Assembly: GCA_023139715.1 (NCBI GenBank)
Contig: JAGLNB010000141.1
Span: 1-17,631 of the forward strand
DNA length: 17,631 nt
Direction: 5' to 3'
Source: Planctomycetota bacterium
Lineage (GTDB): Bacteria > Planctomycetota > Phycisphaerae > Sedimentisphaerales > Anaerobacaceae
The notes beneath the pieces were generated by a model. The model was not told where the DNA came from. It did not search any database and saw only the letters and a list, made by a program, of their open reading frames with translations. Positions 14,219 through 17,631 of this stretch are shown here, piece after piece (the first letter of the stretch is position 1; each line of letters starts with the position of its first letter). The position numbers and the translations under genes were made by a program.

Positions 14219-15256
14219 TCAATCCTTAGCAGGTTTACCCTTAGCGGATTTATCTTTAGCTGAGTTATTCTTGACTGGGTTATCCTTGACCGGCTCATCT
14301 TTCGCTGGCACATCCTTAACCTGCCTATCTTTTGGCTTTCGCTGGTTTGTGGTTGGCTTGCTTATAATTTCAATTTCGTCAACATTTACGCCGACCTTGT
14401 CGCCGTTTTCCAGTTCGACCAGAACCAGCTGAGTTAGTATTTGTGTATTTATAACATTTCCACAACCGTGTTCGGTTTTCACTTTGGTATTTTTCTTTGG
14501 CAGACGTTTTTTAAGATCGGTATAGGTTTTATCTTCGTACCTCAAACAGCATTTCAACCTGCCGCAATAGCCGGATATTTTCGCCGGGTCAAGCGTTGCT
14601 TTTTGCATTTTTGCCATACGCATATTGACCGGCTTTAGATTTTTGAGAAATTTTCGGCAGCAGCATTCCTGGCCGCACGTCTCGTAATCACCGAGCAGTT
14701 TGGCCTCATCGCGGGAACCGATTTGTCGCATTTCAATTCGCGTTTGATATTCCTGAGCAAGTTTTCTGACAAGTTCGCGAAAATCTATGCGGGATTCAGC
14801 CATAAAGTAAAAAATTATCCGCTCTCCGCCAAAGATATGCTCAGCATTAACCACCTTCATCTGCAGATTCAGTTCTTTAATAAATTTTCTGCAACAGATT
14901 ATTTCCTCTTCTGCGATTTTTTGTAGATGCTTTTCTTCACTCACATCTTCAGTTGTAGCAAAGCGTAAGCATTTTCCTGCCTGACGCATTGAAAATTCTA
15001 TACCACTGTCATCAAAATATTTTTTTACCTGCTCGGCGCTCAGCTTAAATTGGCCAGATTTGTATTGGCTAAGCCCGCCAACAACAAAACCAAGCTCAAG
15101 GCCTCTTTCGGTCTCCACCACAGCACGGCTGGGCAGCTTGGGAATATCGCTTAAATCGTGCTCAAAAAAACCAAGCGTATCCATTCGTCCGTAGCGAACG
15201 AGCATATATTTTTTATTTTTTCCCTGCTTTGATTTACCTGCGGGCATATTTGTCAT
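14219..15256 (-). CDS. ricT: PSP1-domain protein, RicT/YaaT family, with a repetitive charged tail
   Basis: A 345-residue cytosolic protein. Residues 17-300 are the PSP1/RicT core, with the conserved cysteines in DYETCGQECCCRKFL (C194, C198-C200) and in KISGYCGRLKCCLRYE (C231, C236, C237). In Bacillus RicT joins RicA and RicF in an Fe-S complex that affects RNA processing by RNase Y; partners are not seen here, so the role is inferred. The last 44 residues (302-345) are low-complexity, five-residue units like VPAKD, EPVKD, NPVKN, KSAKG and KPAKD, encoded by a 15-bp DNA repeat, and are an addition to the usual family length. ATG 15254-15256 has AGG 8 bases upstream. It lies 22 bases after holB and 39 before metG, the same neighbours as in Bacillus. 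Confidence 0.9.
   Translation of the reverse strand: MTNMPAGKSKQGKNKKYMLVRYGRMDTLGFFEHDLSDIPKLPSRAVVETERGLELGFVVGGLSQYKSGQFKLSAEQVKKYFDDSGIEFSMRQAGKCLRFATTEDVSEEKHLQKIAEEEIICCRKFIKELNLQMKVVNAEHIFGGERIIFYFMAESRIDFRELVRKLAQEYQTRIEMRQIGSRDEAKLLGDYETCGQECCCRKFLKNLKPVNMRMAKMQKATLDPAKISGYCGRLKCCLRYEDKTYTDLKKRLPKKNTKVKTEHGCGNVINTQILTQLVLVELENGDKVGVNVDEIEIISKPTTNQRKPKDRQVKDVPAKDEPVKDNPVKNNSAKDKSAKGKPAKD
14223..14327. repeat. 15-bp tandem repeat, 7 imperfect copies, inside ricT
   Basis: Seven consecutive 15-base units start at 14223, 14238, 14253, 14268, 14283, 14298 and 14313, for example TCCTTAGCAGGTTTA and CCCTTAGCGGATTTA. They share a T-C/T-C/T-T-T core at the start and G/A-rich third quarter, with drift between copies. 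Read on the minus strand in the ricT frame each gives a five-residue unit ending K-D or a close variant. The units stop shortly before the gene's own stop codon. Confidence 0.85.
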
Positions 15257-15278
15257 TTTAACTACCTGTTTTAATTAT

Positions 15279-16406
15279 TTATCGCTGCACATTTGAGCAG
15301 GCCATACTATCAGAAACAGCCACATTTAACAATAGCCGCTCAAAAATAAGCCGTTCATTAACATTTGATTCTATCTGTTGTATCGCCTGATTGGCTTGCG
15401 AGATTTTTTCCGCTGCCTGCTCACAGTTGAAGCGAGCTGCCAATTTTTTTATGTCTTCAAGCTGGTCAAAATTAACGAGCGATTCGGCTTGAACAAAATC
15501 CAGTCGCATTGCATCATACAAAGCTGACATAATTATCCGAATCATAATTTTCCCAACGGTGCGTTTTATATCCGGCTTACTCATTTCTTTATTCAGTTTA
15601 GCCCAAATCTCGGAAATGGTTTTGGCTTGTGATAAAATTTTCTCAGCCAGATTCAGAGTATCTCTAAGCGATAAATTGCAGAGAGAATTTATTATTTCCT
15701 TTTTAGTTTGATAAAAATCTGCACCTTCTGATTCCAATTGAACCAACTTGCAAGCCACGCCCAAGCTGCCGTTTGCGAGCCGGGCAAAATACTTAGCTGA
15801 TTTTTTTTCAGCTCCTGCCTGCTTTAACTGCTCAGTTATTTTATCTTCGCTTATTGGCAAAAAAGGCACAATTTGGCATCTCGACTTTGTCGTAGCGAGA
15901 AGCGATTGAAGGCGCGTGCAAAGTAAGATTATGCAGCAATATTGAGGCGCTTCTTCGAGAATTTTTAAAAGTGCATTTTGTGAATGTTTGTTTAGCTTTT
16001 CAGCTTCGGAAACGACGAAAATTTTCCTTTTTGAAAAAACCGGTCTGCTGGACACTTTTGCAATCAGAAATTCGCGGATTACAGCAATTGGCACATCAAC
16101 TGGCGCCGCCTTGCTTTTACCGCCTTCGGTAAATTCGAGAAGCTCTTTATGAATATGATTAAAATCGGGATGAGAGCCATTTTGGAATTTTATGCACGAT
16201 GGACATTGGCCGCAACTGTCAGTGATACCATTTTGCATAATCGGCTCGGCGCAAAGCAGAAGTTTCGACCATTGGCAAACCGTCTTAAATTTACCAACAC
16301 CTTCGCTGCCGGAAAAAATATAGGCATGCGCAATCTTGTCAGATGCAAATGCCCTCTGCAAAATTGAAACAGCTTTGTCCTGACAAAAAATTTCTTCAAA
16401 AGACAT
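15279..16406 (-). CDS. holB: DNA polymerase III delta' subunit
   Basis: The delta' subunit is the stator of the clamp loader that places the sliding clamp on primed DNA. The 375 residues show an N-terminal AAA+ fold: HAYIFSGSEGVGKF (27-40) in the P-loop position, a zinc module of C52, C65, C68 and C71 ending in SHPDF, KIFVVSEAEKLNKHSQNALLKILEEAP (128-154), and the SRC motif (175-177) that supplies an arginine finger to a neighbour subunit. The P-loop has Phe40 instead of Thr/Ser, so ATP binding may be lost, as is known for delta' in other bacteria. The C-terminal collar domain is helical. ATG 16404-16406 has no strong ribosome site, only A+T-rich sequence with AAAGTT repeats, so translation may be coupled to tmk, which stops 30 bases upstream. 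Confidence 0.93.
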   Translation of the reverse strand: MSFEEIFCQDKAVSILQRAFASDKIAHAYIFSGSEGVGKFKTVCQWSKLLLCAEPIMQNGITDSCGQCPSCIKFQNGSHPDFNHIHKELLEFTEGGKSKAAPVDVPIAVIREFLIAKVSSRPVFSKRKIFVVSEAEKLNKHSQNALLKILEEAPQYCCIILLCTRLQSLLATTKSRCQIVPFLPISEDKITEQLKQAGAEKKSAKYFARLANGSLGVACKLVQLESEGADFYQTKKEIINSLCNLSLRDTLNLAEKILSQAKTISEIWAKLNKEMSKPDIKRTVGKIMIRIIMSALYDAMRLDFVQAESLVNFDQLEDIKKLAARFNCEQAAEKISQANQAIQQIESNVNERLIFERLLLNVAVSDSMACSNVQR

Positions 16407-16436
16407 TTTTTAAAACTTTCAACTTTCAATAAAAAT

Positions 16437-17075
16437 TTAAAACTTTTTATTTACAACTTCTATCACTTTTTTACTAACCGCTTTGATGCCAGCTGACACA
16501 TTAACAATTGCAAAATCTTCTCTGCCTTTGGCCAGCTCCAAAAAACCATCACGAACTTTTGTGTGATACGTTTTGCCTTTTTGTTCCATCCTGTCAGGCG
16601 TAGATGACAACCTGCCAGTCGAAACATCCAAATCAATATCCAGCACAATAGTCAAATCCGGCCAAACTCTTTCAAGACAATCGTTGGCAAGTTTTATAAC
16701 ATTTTTAATTCCTAATCCGCCCGCATAACCCTGATAGGCACAGGTGCTTGAAAGCCATCTGTCAAGCACAACGCATTTGCCCGTTTCGAGAGCTGGCGAA
16801 ATTTCCTCTTTCCACAATTGTGCCCGTGCAGCCATATAGAGCAGCAGTTCGGTTCTTTCGCTCATCGCTGTATTCTCAGGATTCAGCAGGATTTGGCGTA
16901 TCTGCTCACCGACAGCCGTTCCACCGGGGTCGCGAAAAGATGCTGTTTTTACGCCGCCGTTTTCCAGCCATTTCGTTAGAAGTTCACTTTGCGTAGTTTT
17001 ACCACAGCCGTCCGGCCCATCGAGAACTATAAATTTTCCTGCAAATCTATCCTTCAAAATAGTTTTCTCTCCCAC
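16437..17075 (-). CDS. tmk: Thymidylate kinase
   Basis: Tmk (EC 2.7.4.9) phosphorylates dTMP to dTDP for DNA synthesis in the cytosol. The 212 residues show the P-loop GPDGCGKT (20-27), the RDPGG segment (48-52) that binds dTMP phosphate, LLLYMAARAQL (77-87), DRWLSSTCAYQG (105-116) and a LID with TPDRMEQKG (159-167). The start is GTG 17075-17073, 5 bases after the dnaE stop, so translational coupling is likely; an AAGG lies about 10 bases upstream inside the dnaE end. A slightly later start (TTG at codon 7) cannot be ruled out, but nothing before residue 13 is needed for the fold. It begins the dnaE-tmk-holB-ricT-metG series. Confidence 0.96.
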   Translation of the reverse strand: MGEKTILKDRFAGKFIVLDGPDGCGKTTQSELLTKWLENGGVKTASFRDPGGTAVGEQIRQILLNPENTAMSERTELLLYMAARAQLWKEEISPALETGKCVVLDRWLSSTCAYQGYAGGLGIKNVIKLANDCLERVWPDLTIVLDIDLDVSTGRLSSTPDRMEQKGKTYHTKVRDGFLELAKGREDFAIVNVSAGIKAVSKKVIEVVNKKF

Positions 17076-17080
17076 AAAAC

Positions 17081-17631
17081 CTATGCCTTCAACTGAAAAT
17101 TTTCAGCTCCCACCAAATGCCGCATTTTTTTGCAAAACTCCAAATCAGGATTGACGCAAAGGCCGCCGGTAACCCTTGCGTTAATTTTGCCCTTCGGAGT
17201 TTTTATAGCTACATAAACAGGACTTTTGCCTTTATGCTTTTGGCAGATGCTTTTAATGGTTACTACTTTTTCTCTCGTAACATCTGCCGAATTAAGTTGT
17301 ATCCTGACGCTTGTATCAAATTTTTCATCCACTTTTTCAAGAAGGATTACTTCTTCAGCGAGTATATTTGGCCGCTCCCTGCGATTATCAATTTTGCCTT
17401 TTACAAAAACAACTTCATCTTCTGTAATAATATTTTCAAACTTTTTCAGAACAGATGGAAAAACAACAACGTCAACCTGTCCCTGTAAATCTTCAAGAAC
17501 AAAAACCGCCATTTTGGAGCCGGCCCTTTTGCCTGTCTTTGTCAGATTATATCTTATCTTCGCTATCATTCCGCCAATCAAAATCACTTTGCCTTCAGAA
17601 ATTTCAGAGAGCATTGAGCTGTTGTGCGTGG
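17081..17631 (-). CDS. dnaE: DNA polymerase III alpha subunit, C-terminal part only
   Basis: The frame is open from the right edge to TAG 17083-17081, giving 182 visible residues; the polymerase, PHP and helix-hairpin-helix regions lie outside the window. The first residues THNSSMLSEISEGKVILIGGMI lead into the OB-fold that binds single-stranded DNA and follows the polymerase core in DnaE, with KMAVFVLEDLQGQVDVVVFP (about 39-58), VVFVKGKIDNRRERPNILAEEV and a C-terminal domain ending in ENFQLKA. The ATG at 17612-17614 is an internal Met, not the start, because the family sequence continues upstream. The gene reads straight into tmk after 5 bases. The assignment to the DnaE type rests on the OB-fold pattern; I cannot see which DnaE subclass it is. 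Confidence 0.88.
   Translation of the reverse strand, partial: THNSSMLSEISEGKVILIGGMIAKIRYNLTKTGKRAGSKMAVFVLEDLQGQVDVVVFPSVLKKFENIITEDEVVFVKGKIDNRRERPNILAEEVILLEKVDEKFDTSVRIQLNSADVTREKVVTIKSICQKHKGKSPVYVAIKTPKGKINARVTGGLCVNPDLEFCKKMRHLVGAENFQLKA

Noticed and set aside
14223..14327. Possible CRISPR-like array
   Set aside because: The 15-base units are contiguous with no spacers and are in frame within ricT.

Overview
The window reads as chromosomal DNA of a planctomycete, probably of the Phycisphaerae/Sedimentisphaerales type, with moderate G+C. The assignment is inferred. It rests on a Minf_1886 (TIGR04138) family protein, a family known from Planctomycetes and Verrucomicrobia, and on several lineage-style secreted proteins with no wider relatives that I recognise. 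It is mostly core genome: I see no CRISPR array, insertion sequence, prophage, defence island or tRNA.

Left half (1-9246, mainly + strand). A HEAT-repeat protein runs in from beyond the left edge. It is followed by ilvC (branched-chain amino acid synthesis) with a plausible promoter, a small lipoprotein, and the RNase P RNA gene (about 3986-4345). A secreted protein of unknown function with a Gln/Met tail lies on the minus strand (4381-6234). Across a 333-base divergent spacer comes clpC (AAA+ unfoldase), and just after it a tiny, very basic ORF (9163-9246) that may be an overlooked gene.

Right half (9253-17631, all minus strand). Transcription runs from the right edge leftward: the 3' end of dnaE, then tmk, holB, ricT (PSP1), metG and a Minf_1886 gene, with gaps of 5-39 bases, so they look like one operon for DNA replication, dTMP supply and tRNA charging. 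The tmk-holB-ricT-(metG) order resembles that of Bacillus. After a 177-base spacer with a candidate promoter comes a second set: a coiled-coil C4 zinc-ribbon protein, a single protein joining RNase HI to PurN, and a small membrane-anchored pseudopilin-like protein.

The most interesting points are the RNase HI-PurN fusion beside the zinc-ribbon gene (a parallel to the actinobacterial RNase HI-CobC arrangement), the unusual cofactor loop of the ketol-acid reductoisomerase, the 27-residue basic ORF, and a 15-bp tandem repeat that builds the charged tail of RicT. I found no clear new multi-gene system.
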